DNA of 64,000 bases from positions 14,858,501 to 14,922,500 of the forward strand of contig NC_091111.1 in the NCBI RefSeq assembly GCF_024713975.1, written 5' to 3'. A program made the translations under genes and the position numbers. Source of the stretch: Paralichthys olivaceus. Lineage: Eukaryota; Chordata; Actinopteri; Pleuronectiformes; Paralichthyidae. How positions within the stretch are numbered: position 1 is the first letter of the stretch; the number at the start of each line of letters is the position of its first letter. The notes under the pieces were generated by a model. That model was not told the origin of the DNA. It was given only the letters and a program-made list of their open reading frames with translations, and ran no database searches. This document shows, piece by piece, positions 22,828-63,310 of the stretch.

Positions 22828-24368
22828 TATACATGTGTGCATTATTGTGGGATAATAAAAAGGAATCTTAATCTTAATTAGCACAAAGCAGGGGTAGCCT
22901 TGAGTGCAGACCACAGGGGTGACCTGCTTTAATCATATTCATTGCACGGATCATAAATTAATTCATTATTTTTGCCTTTCAGTCGTCCACATTTGCAGGT
23001 ATTAGACGAACCTCACACTCCCGATCGGCTTAACCTCAAAGCTGCACTGACCAATATGTGTCTACAGTGGTAACGGATCATGTGAATGCGTGGGACATGG
23101 AATGGTGTCGTAGTGGTAAAGAGATCTTCTTTTGTTGGTTTTTTTTTCTGAAGATATCTGGAAAAGGATTCCAGATTCTTTTCTCTTTTCTGTTAACTTC
23201 CCTCATGTCATTATTTAACATTCATTTAACATTAAGTAACTCAGCTACTTTCAAACAGCTACACATCAAACTCACTCACTGTTTTTAAAAATGTTTTAGT
23301 ACATCGATCACGATCTGTTTCTATTTAACGTGACAGGTTGCAAGAAAACATGCAAACTCTAGTGGTAACTTGTAAGCAGGAGCACAATTAAACAAACTAA
23401 CAGCACTAAAGTTCCTAGCGTTTTCAGTTGGCCCCAGTCCTGGAGGACTCCATTTACTGCTGCTATGAAAAGTACTAGTTTTATTCCAGTTGTCAAAGCT
23501 CAGCAGGGAGCCAATTCTAACTAGGTCCCTGTTTTGGCTGTCTGTCGGAGTGGCAGTAATGGGCTACTTCTACAGATGTATTCCATTTACTCTAATGGCC
23601 GCAATTAAATTATTTCAAACGACTTTAATGGATCTACTTTTGAGACAGGCTTCCGTTTCTGGTGATGCGCATTACGGTAAATGTGATTCTGCACAATTAT
23701 GTTGCACAACAATGTTCCAGACGCAGACTTTTACGTGCACTAACCTGAGCACTGAAAACCAATCATTGCTTTTAAAATCATTTTATTACGGGTGTGTGTA
23801 TGTCCCTGTGTTAGATTCCCTGTGAAACCCTATCGCATGTTTGCACAGGAAAATGCAACAATAGGTCGGATGGTGGAAGAAAACATTGCGTTGCTTTGCA
23901 GCTCATCAATGCAGCCTATTGTGGAGAGGTTACATAATCAGAAGTACATGCACAAAGCCTGGCTAAACATCTCACTGCTCATCTTTAAAGACCTTTCAGG
24001 GGAACAGTTTGACACCCTATCTCCCTGGAGTTTCATGCCACATTAAAATGAAATGTCACCGCCTTTATCATGTTTGGTTCCTTAAGTCAGCTCGTTTGCT
24101 TTGTCTGCACAGCCGTGCATGCGACGACTGCATCCATTGATGATTTGCAGCAGGATATGTTGGCAGCACCCCTGCATCAACAAACCTGCAACATTTAACA
24201 GGATGAACAATGCATTAAAAGATATTGCATTTATGTTTATTTATTTTTCTTATTTCATGTTCTATATATTTGGTTGTGTTTTAATTTTTATTTGTTGTAA
24301 TTTATAGTAAAGATGATAACGACTTCTGACACACACACACACACTAAACTACCACAGTAAAACAGTAA

Positions 24369-24371
<3 letters not shown>

Positions 24372-24409
<38 letters not shown>
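24372..24409. repeat. (TA)n microsatellite
   Basis: A 38-bp uninterrupted TA run. A short CA run lies about 35 bp to the left. Confidence 0.95.
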
Positions 24410-24412
<3 letters not shown>

Positions 24413-25645
24413 ATGCATGTTTGATACTTCAGCATATTGTAAGTTGTACATGTGGAGACTGAACGACAGAACGAGCACAGGGTTCTACTTATACTTGTGA
24501 ATGCTTCAATAACATAATTGTTCAAGCAGTGCAAGACACAATAATTGGCTGAAACACTGAATGGCAGCATGGATACATAGACAACATCATGAATAAAGCA
24601 CAATCCTGGATAAACTACACCTTTCTGGTACTACGGTCACATCGTGTGGTACAGGTAGTAGAGACGATAAAGACTCGCATGTTTACGACCTGTGAACATT
24701 CACACCAAAATACTGTGTATTGACAATATAACACCACATCCATAAAATGTTTACACAGTTTATCTTTGTCAGATTTGAGAAGTCCATATAACACACAATG
24801 GTTTTTTTAGGCATCTCTCTGTAAATTAGATCCAAAGTTGGACGTATCAAAGCTTAACCTCAGAAACAGTTTCTCTCTTGTACTTATGGCTCAGACATTC
24901 ATCATGATTTTTTTTACCTAATTAATCATCTTTACTGTAAAATGTGAGAAAATGCTGAAAACAATCTGGTACAATAAAAACTGGAGAACTACTGTACTTC
25001 ACTGATACTTCACCTTAATGGAACTGGTCCATTATTAACAACTGGCAAACACGTATCCAGTGAGCGAGAGGTTGTCTCTCTCTGGCTTCATCCACATGAC
25101 TGCATATTTAGTTTTAAAACACATGACTGCTGCTGCAATTAGTTTTCTTAAGCACCTAAAAAAGAGAAGTTGAGAAACACTTCTGGACACGTTTTAGTCT
25201 GAAAACTCCTGGGGTGCTGCAGAGTAGACGATCTACTTCCTGTTTACAGCGGCACACACCTGCCCAGTGTACGTGAGTGGTCCAGTGATATGCATATTCA
25301 GGTACATTAGTGTGAATAGGGATTATTACTGATATGGAGCTAAATCGCCCGTGTGGACGGAGATCGTTTTGGCTTCAAACGTTGATTTAAAATGAAAACG
25401 TGTCAGTGTTGATGTAGGTCCCTCAAATCTGTGATGAGACAAAAAGGATGAAGCCTGCATTACATTGCTGACGGTAGTCAGACCTGTGTTTTCACACATT
25501 GTATAACACTGAATTGTTGAATATGACAACTTTTTAAGTTGTGAGCCCTGAATCTTTGTTTTACTTCTCCAGGTTATTATGGAGCCTGATTATTTTCTGA
25601 GACTTCAGTAACACAACACAGGACCAGCTTGTCTGTGATTAAACG

Positions 25646-28600
25646 TCATATAGAGACAGGTAGGCAGTCTTTGTCAAGTTTATTGTCCAAGTGAATGGGG
25701 GTGGTTTTCGATGTGGACGCCCAGCAGACATACACTGGCTGATGGTGGAAATGGTTGCCACTGGCGTACGTCAGTTTGTCTTTGCTCTTGGTCTTACTGT
25801 GAGTTCTGTCCTGAGACAAGCCAAAGTTCCTCTTTTGGATGCGGCCCCGTTCCTGGAGCTGAATGTGGATGGGGATTGGGGCTTGATGGCCCGCACTGTT
25901 GTGGACCCCCACTCGGTTCCCCCCGAGCTTAGGGCAGAGTGAGAGGAGCAGACAGCGCAGCTCCCGCTGAAAGGTCTTGTTGAAGTAGAAGTAGATGAAG
26001 GGGTTGTAGATGTGGGAGCTTTTGGCGAAGAGGGCCGGGAAAACGAAACCCTCAGGAGCCATGTACCTGTGGTCCTTGTGGAAAATGAAGAGGAAGGACA
26101 CAATGGCGTACGGAGCCCAGGCGATAACAAAACCCAGGCTGATGCAGAAAAACATCTGGAAGAGGAAGCAACAGATAACAGAAAGTTACTCGACTGGAAA
26201 CACTCAGTGAATCATTGTTCATGGTGTTACAAGGATTGTCACGTACAACAGTGTCCTGGGAGACTTGTTCCTTTAGAAAAACTGAAGCAATCATCAAGCT
26301 GTCAATCTGTTCCTGACAATTCATCTCTGCAAGTCACATGAATAATGACTGGACTCCAGACAAATGACATCTGTGGTCACACGGTCAACGTACAGAAAAG
26401 CAGAAACAACACGGCAGTTATTGATAATGCAACACTACATCAATGCTGAGTGAATAATGCAGTGATTTGTCAAACGGATGACGCAGAACAAATCTAAAAT
26501 ATTCCGCAAATACGTCATAATGAAAACACAGAAACAGACACGTACACGCACAGCAACAGATCGAATGAAGGATATTCTGCAGAGTGACACTGACATGTGG
26601 TTCATTCGAGTCTCGTCAAAGTAAAAACTCCAACCACGTCTCCTGTCCAATAGTGTTTCAGCTCCATTGCCGAGTCAAGCCACAACCATCGTCAGTGCAA
26701 GTCTCGAACCTGGTACCAATTAATTTAGGACAAGTTCGGTACCACATCACGTGGGCTCGAGTTGATTCTCAGGTTCTCATACTTGTGGCATAAATCTGAC
26801 TTGATACCAATGTGTCTCAGGTTTACAGGCCTGACCGATGCACACCAACATAAACTACAATGCACATAAGTGACGTTCTTTCCACCACGCCACATCACTG
26901 ACCATGGAGAGCCGTTTTTCAGTTTGCCGCAGGTTGTTGCGGATGCCTCTGGCAGACAGCGAGTAGGCGAAGCTGGACACCTTGTAGAGGATCTGACACT
27001 GGGACACCACGATGAGGACCACAGGGACCAGCGTGAAGCAGGCGAAGGAGCAGATGACGTAGAAGGCGTCCTTTGCCGAGGTGTGATAACCCCTCCAGGC
27101 AATGGTGCAGGACAGTCCATAAGGCTCGGGAACGTACTCGCCCCAGCCAAAGAGGGGGAAGCTGGACCACACGGTGGCGACCACCCAGATGGCACAGCAC
27201 GCTATGCGGATGCTAGTTCCTTCCAACCACACGGCTGTAAAGATGAACGAAACGTATTTATTCAGACTGTATATTTCATATGCTATAAGGAATAGCAAAC
27301 GTAAAAGAGGAAGCACAGGGATACAAATGATGAATAACTATATAAATTGAATAATATTAAATTAATTAAATTAATAATAATTCATATATAATACGTGTAT
27401 ATTCATAAATATAAAGAAATTAATATTGACAGCTCCGATAAAGAGCAACCCTCACTGTAGAGCAAGCTGTAGCAGGTCTTCAGGTAGCGCGTGATGCTGA
27501 TGGCCATGATGGTGAACATGCCGCACAGTCCGAAGATGTAGCAGCCGAAGCCGTAGTAGATGCACGTGGCGTTTCCGCCCAGCCACACGTGGTGGAACGA
27601 GGACACGATGGAGAGCGGGTAGAAGCAGATGCAGCCGAAGAAGTCGACCACGGCCAGGTTGACGCACAGCAGCTCCGAGCCCACCATCTTCTTCCTCCTG
27701 CGGTAACAGATGACCAGGACCAGCCCATTGCCTAGAATAGAGAGCAGAACTACAGAGGGGGAAGAAGAATCAGAATCAATCCTTTCACTTAAATCTCACA
27801 CACTGAACCTTTAAGCTGCTAAGTGACAAAGGACCTCCACCACGTTATCACTAGTGCACAGTTTGTTTATCAAACCTTTTCGTTTTTTTGTCGCTGCCTG
27901 CTGCCAAAACCAAACCAGTTTCCAGAATTATATATCGTATAATTGGGCTTGTGACTTTAGTTTGATACTGAAAGGTCATGTCTGCTTCAGTTCCCGATAG
28001 AAGAAATCTGTGTTAAATGCAAAAAAGGCTGATTAACAATGGATGATTTCACAGAGAAGTAAATAAATTTTATGTGGTTTAAAGGTTCAGTGTGTAGAAT
28101 TTAGTGATATCTAGTGTTGAAGTTGCATGTTGCAGCTGAACACCCCTCACCTCACCCTCTGCTTCCAAACATGAAAAGAACCTGTTGTTGTGTTTAGTTT
28201 GTCCAGTTTGAACCACTGTAAAAAACATGGCTGCCTCCGTAGAGAGGGTCCCCTCGATGTAAATATAAAGTATTTAAATATAAAGGGTCTTTTCTGTGGT
28301 AAAGGAAACTACAATTCGTACAATTTAGATGAAACAAACTAGTGAAAACATCATGAGGATTATTCTACATTACATTTCTGCCAATAGTTCCCTTTCACCC
28401 ACATCTTACACACTGGACCTTTAATGGTAGTGTATTTATAGAACACTTCTCAAGACATACCGACTGCTCAAAGCACTTTACACTAAATTCACACATGTCA
28501 AAGTCACACAACACTCCAATTATAAAACGGCAGAGCCATCAGACACTTGGGACTGCAGGAGCTCGGCGTTAAACCACCGATCTTGAGGTTGACGTCCCCC

Positions 28601-30119
28601 ATGATATAAATGACCTTGTCTTATTGTATCCAGCTACCTATATGTCCTCCCTGTGTGTAGACTATATATGTGTGTCACAGGACCGCACTAATTGCGAAGG
28701 TGACAACTGATGCTGTTGTGTATTATTTTTGTTTCTGCTACTCACACAGGAATAAACATAGTGTTTGTTATGGACTATTTCATGATGCAGTCTATTGGTG
28801 CTCTACTGCGATTTATACTAAAAATAAACGACATTGCTCATTTTCATCATGAAGTTCAGCAGTGTGGCTCGTCTATGTGTTTTTTGTTGGTTTTACAAGA
28901 AAAAGGTTTCCTCATAAGACGACTTCACTGTTGGTTCTGGTTTCTCCGTGGGATTTGTTGACAGCAGGTCTTGAAAATCAAAGCGTCTCTAATTGGATCT
29001 GTAGATACTTGTCGAGTGGATCCCTGGAGCACGAGCATCGGTGGATGTCTTCAGGTCACAAGCTTCATTGCACTTTGCATTGTGCTTTTGTAGAGGCGGC
29101 ATTTTCGACCACCTCAGCCAAGTGTAAAAAATATTCACAGCAGTGTCTTTCAGAGTTTCTGCTCTTCTTTTTTTTTTTTTATTTCAAATTAAATTGAACA
29201 TAAATGGAAAAATTAAAACCTCCAGAATATCATCAAAAGGAGGGGGGGAAAAATCTAACCAGATATTACTTTATTTAATATTTAATATCACCATATATAT
29301 ATTTTCTTTTAAATTTTATTTTATTTTTATCTCACAGGCGTTTGGAGACTGTGTCAGAGCAGCAGGCAGAACAACTACTTTACATTTCAACAGTTACAGC
29401 GGCATTACTGAAACACACTCATTGGTTTAATTACTCCTTACTAACTGAAGTGTAATGAGCACTGAGTGTAACACAAGCATGTAAACAAACCTTCATTACT
29501 TTTGTTTGACCATGAAGCCTCACAAACAGATGTTAGTTCAATTTTCTCTATACACATTTATGCCAAAAGCTAAATTTCCTGACATTTCTTCAGAACGACT
29601 TCATACATTTATACATTAAGCATTTATGCAACATGATTTACAACTGCACAGAAGAGCGCTGGCAATAACAAATAACAAAATGATCTATTTCAAATTATTT
29701 AAAATTCAGAATGTGACTAAAAAATGTGGGACTTGAATTATTTACAATCTAAAGATCACAGAGCTTTAAAAGAGACAGACAGATCATAAAGAGGAGACAA
29801 ACATTTTTTTTACAACCTTGAGGAGTATCAAGCGTCACTTTGCTGAAAGTATAATCAGTTTCCAAGTGAAGTCAATGAATCTTTTCCTCCGATTAAAAGT
29901 TTGCAGCTCAGTGTTTTTAACAGCTCAGATCCCATCATCACAGTTTTCAGGTCAATTTGAAACTCGAGTGGCTCGTCACGGAGCAGGTGGATGAGGAGGT
30001 GGATGCTCACGGAGCAGGTGGATGTACATACCGACGGAGAGGATGGCCAGTCCCACACATGTGTCCGCAGCTGGGGACAGTTTGGAGGTGAACTCGGTCC
30101 TGTTTTCACTCAGAGACAT
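25646..30119 (-). CDS. Opsin of the neuropsin-like group (non-visual opsin)
   Basis: Four coding exons in transcript order: 30032-30119, 27456-27749, 26903-27234 and 25646-26155. The frame is continuous and gives 407 residues. This is a seven-helix light-sensitive GPCR. Visible marks are glycosylation sites N6 and N89, the TM1 motif GNG (N37), D65 in TM2, the disulfide pair C92 and C170, W251 in TM6 (AWAPY), the retinal Schiff-base lysine K283 in FAKSS, and NPFIY at 289-293. The ECL2 segment GWGEYVPEPYG..C is characteristic of neuropsins (Opn5) and related fish opsins (Opn6-Opn9); I cannot choose among these, so no symbol is given. The rhodopsin-113 equivalent is Y95 and the 181 equivalent is E164. 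T116 replaces the acidic residue of the (D/E)RY motif. The tail after TM7 is about 110 residues and rich in basic and hydroxyl residues. Coupling and spectrum cannot be read from sequence. Confidence 0.93.
27781..27810 (+). repeat. 3' end fragment of TTAA MITE
   Basis: CCTTTCACTTAAATCTCACA followed by CACTGAACCT and then TTAA matches the last 30 bp of the MITE. It lies 31 bp outside the 5' boundary of opsin exon 2. Confidence 0.65.
28083..28420 (+). mobile_element. Complete MITE-like element with TTAA flanks (copy 2)
   Basis: Bounded by TTAA at 28079-28082 and 28421-28424. It begins AGGTTCAGTGTGTAGAA and ends ACACACTGGACCT. It is 338 bp long, is closely similar to 16978-17322 throughout, and has no transposase frame. 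Confidence 0.78.
28425..28600 (+). repeat. Probable fish retroelement fragment (TTTATAGAACACTTCTC block)
   Basis: GTGTATTTATAGAACACTTC, then CGACTGCTCAAAGCACTTTA and CACTAAATTCACAC, resembles a block recalled as common in percomorph genomes. It begins directly after the MITE. Classification is from memory only. Confidence 0.45.
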
Positions 30120-30166
30120 CGGTTGTTGCGGCTAAAAACTCCGGACTTGTCTCCAAAGGACTTAAG

Positions 30167-30218
30167 TGTGTGCGTGCATGTGCATGTATGTGTGTGCATG
30201 TGTGTGTGTGTGTGTGTG
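30167..30218. repeat. (GT)n-rich microsatellite
   Basis: An imperfect GTGTGTGCATGT pattern leads into an uninterrupted GT run. It lies within about 100 bp upstream of the opsin start codon, so it probably falls in the 5' UTR or core promoter. Confidence 0.85.
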
Positions 30219-31303
30219 GAAGCAGGCTCACTTTCTTATATGGAGGCGGGAGTGTCGCCATGGTAACCGTCAGTACCAGCTGACCAGAGGACAGGCAGCA
30301 GGAGTTTGGAGTCCTGGTGGTGAAAAGGTGTCACTGCAGCCTGTGTGACAGAACAGACTATCCAGCATCACAGGGTTCTGATCACACCCTTCAGAGAGGA
30401 ATATGTTTTTACTCTTTTTCAGCAGTTTAGCTGTCAATCTATCTGTCTATCTATTGTTCTGTCTTTCTTTCTAAACAGGTCTGTTCTCAGAAGCAGCTCT
30501 GCAGCCTTGAGTTATGTCTCGGGGAGAAAACAGAGTAGTTCCTCCTTCATCAGCGAGCGGTCACACAGTGGAGACGTGTTTATCTTGGGGTCAGTGATCC
30601 AGAGAAACACCAGATACAGGGCCAGCCCTGAAGTGGCCTCACGTGTTGCAAATCACGATGCACAACTGTACACGTTTCCCACGAGAGATGCTGGATGCTG
30701 TTGATGCTTTTATCTGCCCTGAAGGAATTGATTCCATTTCATGTTTCATAAACCAAACATAGATCTTCGGGAAAAGACGGTTGAATGTCTCCCACACTTC
30801 TGCTGCACTCAGGAGCAAGATCAGAGTCAAAATGGTTTGGACTCACTTTATCTTCTTATATCAACGTTACGTTTTCTTTTTAAAAGGTGCAGGGTTATGA
30901 ACGTAGACGTTTTTATTGTGGAGGAATATTAAAATAAATGGGTGTATCTGTTAAGTTTTAGACTCACAGGATGAGAGGATGTTTTCATTTTCAACATTTT
31001 AGAAATGTGATTTTTTGTGTCATATGTTTTTTCCTTTTTTCTCCAGCTCAACTCAGGTTTACTTTGAAAAAGAAAAAAAACCTCATAAATAAAATGATTA
31101 CTGTTTAAGCATTTATCCATTTGTCATATAAAGCACTGGTCAGGAATTTTGTGCTGACCAAAGGCATAGCAAATTATCTTGCACCACCTACTGACCTCCA
31201 CAATGTACTGCAGGCGAACACATATTTGCAAAGGGGGAAAAAAAAAAAAAAAAGGAACAGAACAGGCTGATGGTTCCGTTTTGAGTACAAAGATAAAATA
31301 GAC

Positions 31304-31309
31304 TTTATT
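31304..31309 (-). terminator. Possible poly(A) signal of ppp2r5a
   Basis: AATAAA on the minus strand about 2 kb past the stop codon. Its position would fit a long 3' UTR, but other AATAAA-like words exist and there is no transcript evidence. Confidence 0.25.
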
Positions 31310-32261
31310 TGATGGTGAAACCTAAATAAGATCTGCGATCAGAAGACAGGTTCGTCACGCAGGCTTCTTTTTCAACGTCACAGAGGCTGGAATGCTGTAC
31401 TGACAGAAAGGCATCAGAGAAGACTGGACCTTAAATATGAACTTAAGAGAGCAGACACACCCAGGCTCAGAGGGAACACCATTCAATTACTAAACAAACT
31501 CTCAGAGGTCTTTCCTATGATCTGTGGCAGTCAGATTACATCAATAAGCACGTTAGTCAACCTCCAACATCAGAACATGGAGAGTAAAAGCGTGTGCGAG
31601 GTTATAAAGTCTGGATTAGAGGATTAAAGATTACTTGTAAGATTTTCTGGTGTTAAAATGAAGGTCTTTATATCACTAAGTCATAACGAGACTGTTAGGA
31701 TATAGAAACTCATAGATACACAAAATCAGTCGCGTGAATTGTAAAAAAAAAAAAAAAAAAACAGCTCGGTGGTGGTAACAGCTTTGATGGAGATTAACAT
31801 TTATGCTCCTATAAGCAGTGACTGCACTTTCCTAGACCACAGAGACATCACACTGTACATACAATATTAAACTGAGTGGCATTTCCCTTTAAGTAGCCTC
31901 CAGATTGACATATACACAAATACGCACTCATCTAATACACACTCAAGCACATCCTGCATTGGAAAGAAAAAGTATTTGCCTCGTCGACACTCTAGAAAAA
32001 TATATAGCACTGTAGGTCTCATGTTTGTTTGTTGTAATTTACAAATACTTCAATTGTTGGGGAAATGTTTGCTTTCTTGCTGAGTTTGGTGAGAGGGTCG
32101 CACACTCCTCTTAAGAAAAATGAAGCTACAGTTAGCTTAGCTTAGCATGAAGAAGAGGGGGTCCAGCTTGTCTTGTTTATTTAATCTGTACAAAAACCAT
32201 AATGAATTGTCATGACCCAGACCATTTCCTGACTGGGACAGAGCTTAGCTAGCAGTTTCCT

Positions 32262-32325
32262 GTCTGACAGCTCCCATAAAGAGAAGAATCTCGATCACCC
32301 CCTAGTGGCTGGCTGCAGTATAGCT
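32262..32325 (-). repeat. Dispersed fish repeat (CTAGTGGCTGGCTGCAGTAT block)
   Basis: On the minus strand this reads TATACTGCAGCCAGCCACTA, then GGGGGTGATCGAGATTCTTC and GGGAGCTGTCAGAC. It is homologous to 43495-43612 on the plus strand. A related short block follows at 32461-32530. Confidence 0.6.
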
Positions 32326-33301
32326 CATAAACAAAAAGTCAAAATACTTGTGAAATATAATAAGATGATTTCTTGTCATTTTGTGTAGTTCTTATCACAC
32401 AATTGCTCATTTTTTCCAGCAAGTTTGGTTTTAATTGGTTATTTGATGCTATAAAAACGAGTGAAACATCTTGATTGACAGCTGAGCCTGACTCACGATT
32501 GGGTAACGGTGGGACATCGATGCACAGACTGGCTTCCTATTTTGTTCAGACAAAAATATTTACCGACACCTGCAACACAAACAAATATTTTTTACATTTA
32601 CTCGAATAATTGTGAACCAGTTTTAACTGCACCGTCTCAACTAGAGTCATTCATTGATTTAACCATAGCTGGGATCATTTTGTCTTTAACGTCTTTGGCC
32701 TCATTCACCCATATCCCCAGAGATTCATCTTCCAGCTTCTCCTGCTTCTGACAACAGCCCTTTACTGTACATTAATGGACACTAACTGTCTTAACTATGG
32801 GTCTGGTCCCATTTGCCCCACATACTCCCAAAGTCTGCAGTACATTTCTTCCTTAAGGTTTTGCACCCATGTGTTGGCAGCAAGTGGGAAAAGCACATTT
32901 AAAAAATAGACATCTTTAAATAGCTATTCAGCTCGTCTAAGTGCAGCACAATCGGAAACATTGAATTCAAGTCATAATTATTTTCTGCCCTCCCCCGTGT
33001 ATCATACAACGAATAGAACAAATAAAATCCTCTTCAGTTAAGAAACTAAATGTGAAAGGATAAATCTTTGATCAGACAAATAAACAATATACTGTTGCCA
33101 CACTGTCACATCCAAAAATAGTCTTAGGTTGAAATATATATTTTTTTTTCTGCCAAAGAAATGCTGGCGTTCTAAGTCACTCTAAGTAGATGTAATATAC
33201 TGCTGAGGTGTAATTTGTGTTATTCCGTCTCCGTCAATCCTCCACTGACGGTCCTGCACACGGTGTCAAACCGGTACGGAATAAAAAAAAAACATCCGGT
33301 G

Positions 33302-62222
<28,921 letters not shown>

Positions 62223-63310
62223 TTTGACGCATGCAACCGACGAGCTGCTTCAGATGAGCTATTGTATCCCCTGGGTCAAACTGGAGAGGGTTTCCTCTTC
62301 GTTCACATCAGCACGCGCACACACAAAAAGAAAATGTGGAGCAAAACTGCACGACTTGAAGCTCGCCTCCTATTCCAAGTTATTGTGCACGATCCAGCAT
62401 GTTAGCTCGGTTTAAGGGCGTTAGACTGCCTCCTGAAGCTGCATCATCTGGGGGTAACTAGTCTTCTGAAGCACGGGGACGATCCTCAAAACACGAATGA
62501 AGACGACAAACAACTCCTGGCATTGCCCTCGGTGCGAACGACACAATTACCACCGCACTTTAAATGACGGATGTTCCTCGGCGCTGCATCTTGTTGACAA
62601 ATTGTCCGCCCGTTGCGAAACACACGAAAGACATTGTCGTGAAAAAGTTATCGGAATTAGCAGGGAGGCAAAATGCAAAGTATCGTGCCGCTAAGGCTGC
62701 GAGCTAGCACCTAGCTAAAACGAGCTAATGCTAATGTACGCCACTACGACAACAGTTCGCTGTCGAGAGAAAGGGGGCGAAGTTACGAGAGAAAAATAGT
62801 CCCAGGGAATTCAGGAAATTCTTGGTAAAAAGAAAAAGGTCTTCACGCCGCGGGGTTTAATCCGTGTCAGACTTCCGCTGGGTGTTTTCAGGGGATCGAT
62901 GAAGTTCAATCTCGCTCAACGGCTTAGCTTCATTTAGCATTAAAAAGTTAGCAACTTAGCCGCGGCCACACGCGGGTCTCCTCGCTCCGCTACAGCCGCC
63001 GCTGGTCCCGCAGCCTCTCGAAAACCAACGGTTATTGTTGAATAAGACACATTAGCAGCCGTGGAGCCGAGAGTTCAGCCATTAAACACCTCCAGCGCCG
63101 CCGTCTGCCCCGAACACCACTGAGCGCTGCAGGAGCACTGACAGGCCCGCGTCACTGACTGACAGCTGCAGCGGGCCAATCACGCGCCGGGAATTAGGAG
63201 CTGGAAACTTTTTCGGCCAATCGAGGGGAGGCAGAGGGAGAGCGGGGGCGGGGTCCTGAACACGTGACGCGTGAAAACAAATGCGTGACGTTGAGGAATG
63301 GCAGCTGGAG
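62223..63310 (-). promoter_or_regulatory. CpG-rich promoter and 5' UTR region of ppp2r5a
   Basis: Base composition rises sharply in GC and CpG from about 62400 to 63300 compared with the AT-rich surroundings. Elements seen include CCAAT at 63176-63180 and 63217-63221, a GC box (GGGGGCGGGG) at 63244-63253, an E-box CACGTGAC at 63261-63268 and a CRE-like GTGACGTT at 63285-63292. No TATA box is evident. The cluster lies 0.95-1.07 kb upstream of the start codon, which would leave a long 5' UTR or an untranslated exon. The exact start site is unknown. Confidence 0.75.

Larger units (their letters stand above)
21677..25645. other. tagap 5' flank and intergenic region up to the opsin gene
   Basis: The part next to 21676 should include the tagap 5' UTR and promoter; no TATA box is obvious. 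Further right are an inverted repeat (22794-22827), unrecognised open frames at 23490-24046 and a TA microsatellite (24372-24409). I see no supportable gene here. Confidence 0.6.
27750..30031 (-). other. Intron 1 of the opsin gene
   Basis: A 2.3-kb intron that separates the N-terminus from TM1. It contains a 3' fragment of the TTAA MITE (27781-27810), a complete MITE (28083-28420) and a probable retroelement fragment (28425-28600). No exon is recognised. Confidence 0.7.
30120..33301. other. Opsin 5' flank, intergenic DNA and ppp2r5a 3' UTR region
   Basis: Holds the opsin promoter and 5' UTR next to 30119, a GT microsatellite (30167-30218), poly-A runs (31233-31252 and 31741-31761) and dispersed-repeat fragments (32262-32325, 32461-32530). 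The ppp2r5a 3' UTR extends left from 33301 for an unknown distance; AATAAA on the minus strand at 31304-31309 is one possible end. No other gene is supported. Confidence 0.6.

Noticed and set aside
25691..27295. Several plus-strand frames across the opsin exons
   Set aside because: They are shadows of GC-rich opsin exons; the minus strand carries all the opsin motifs with matching phases.
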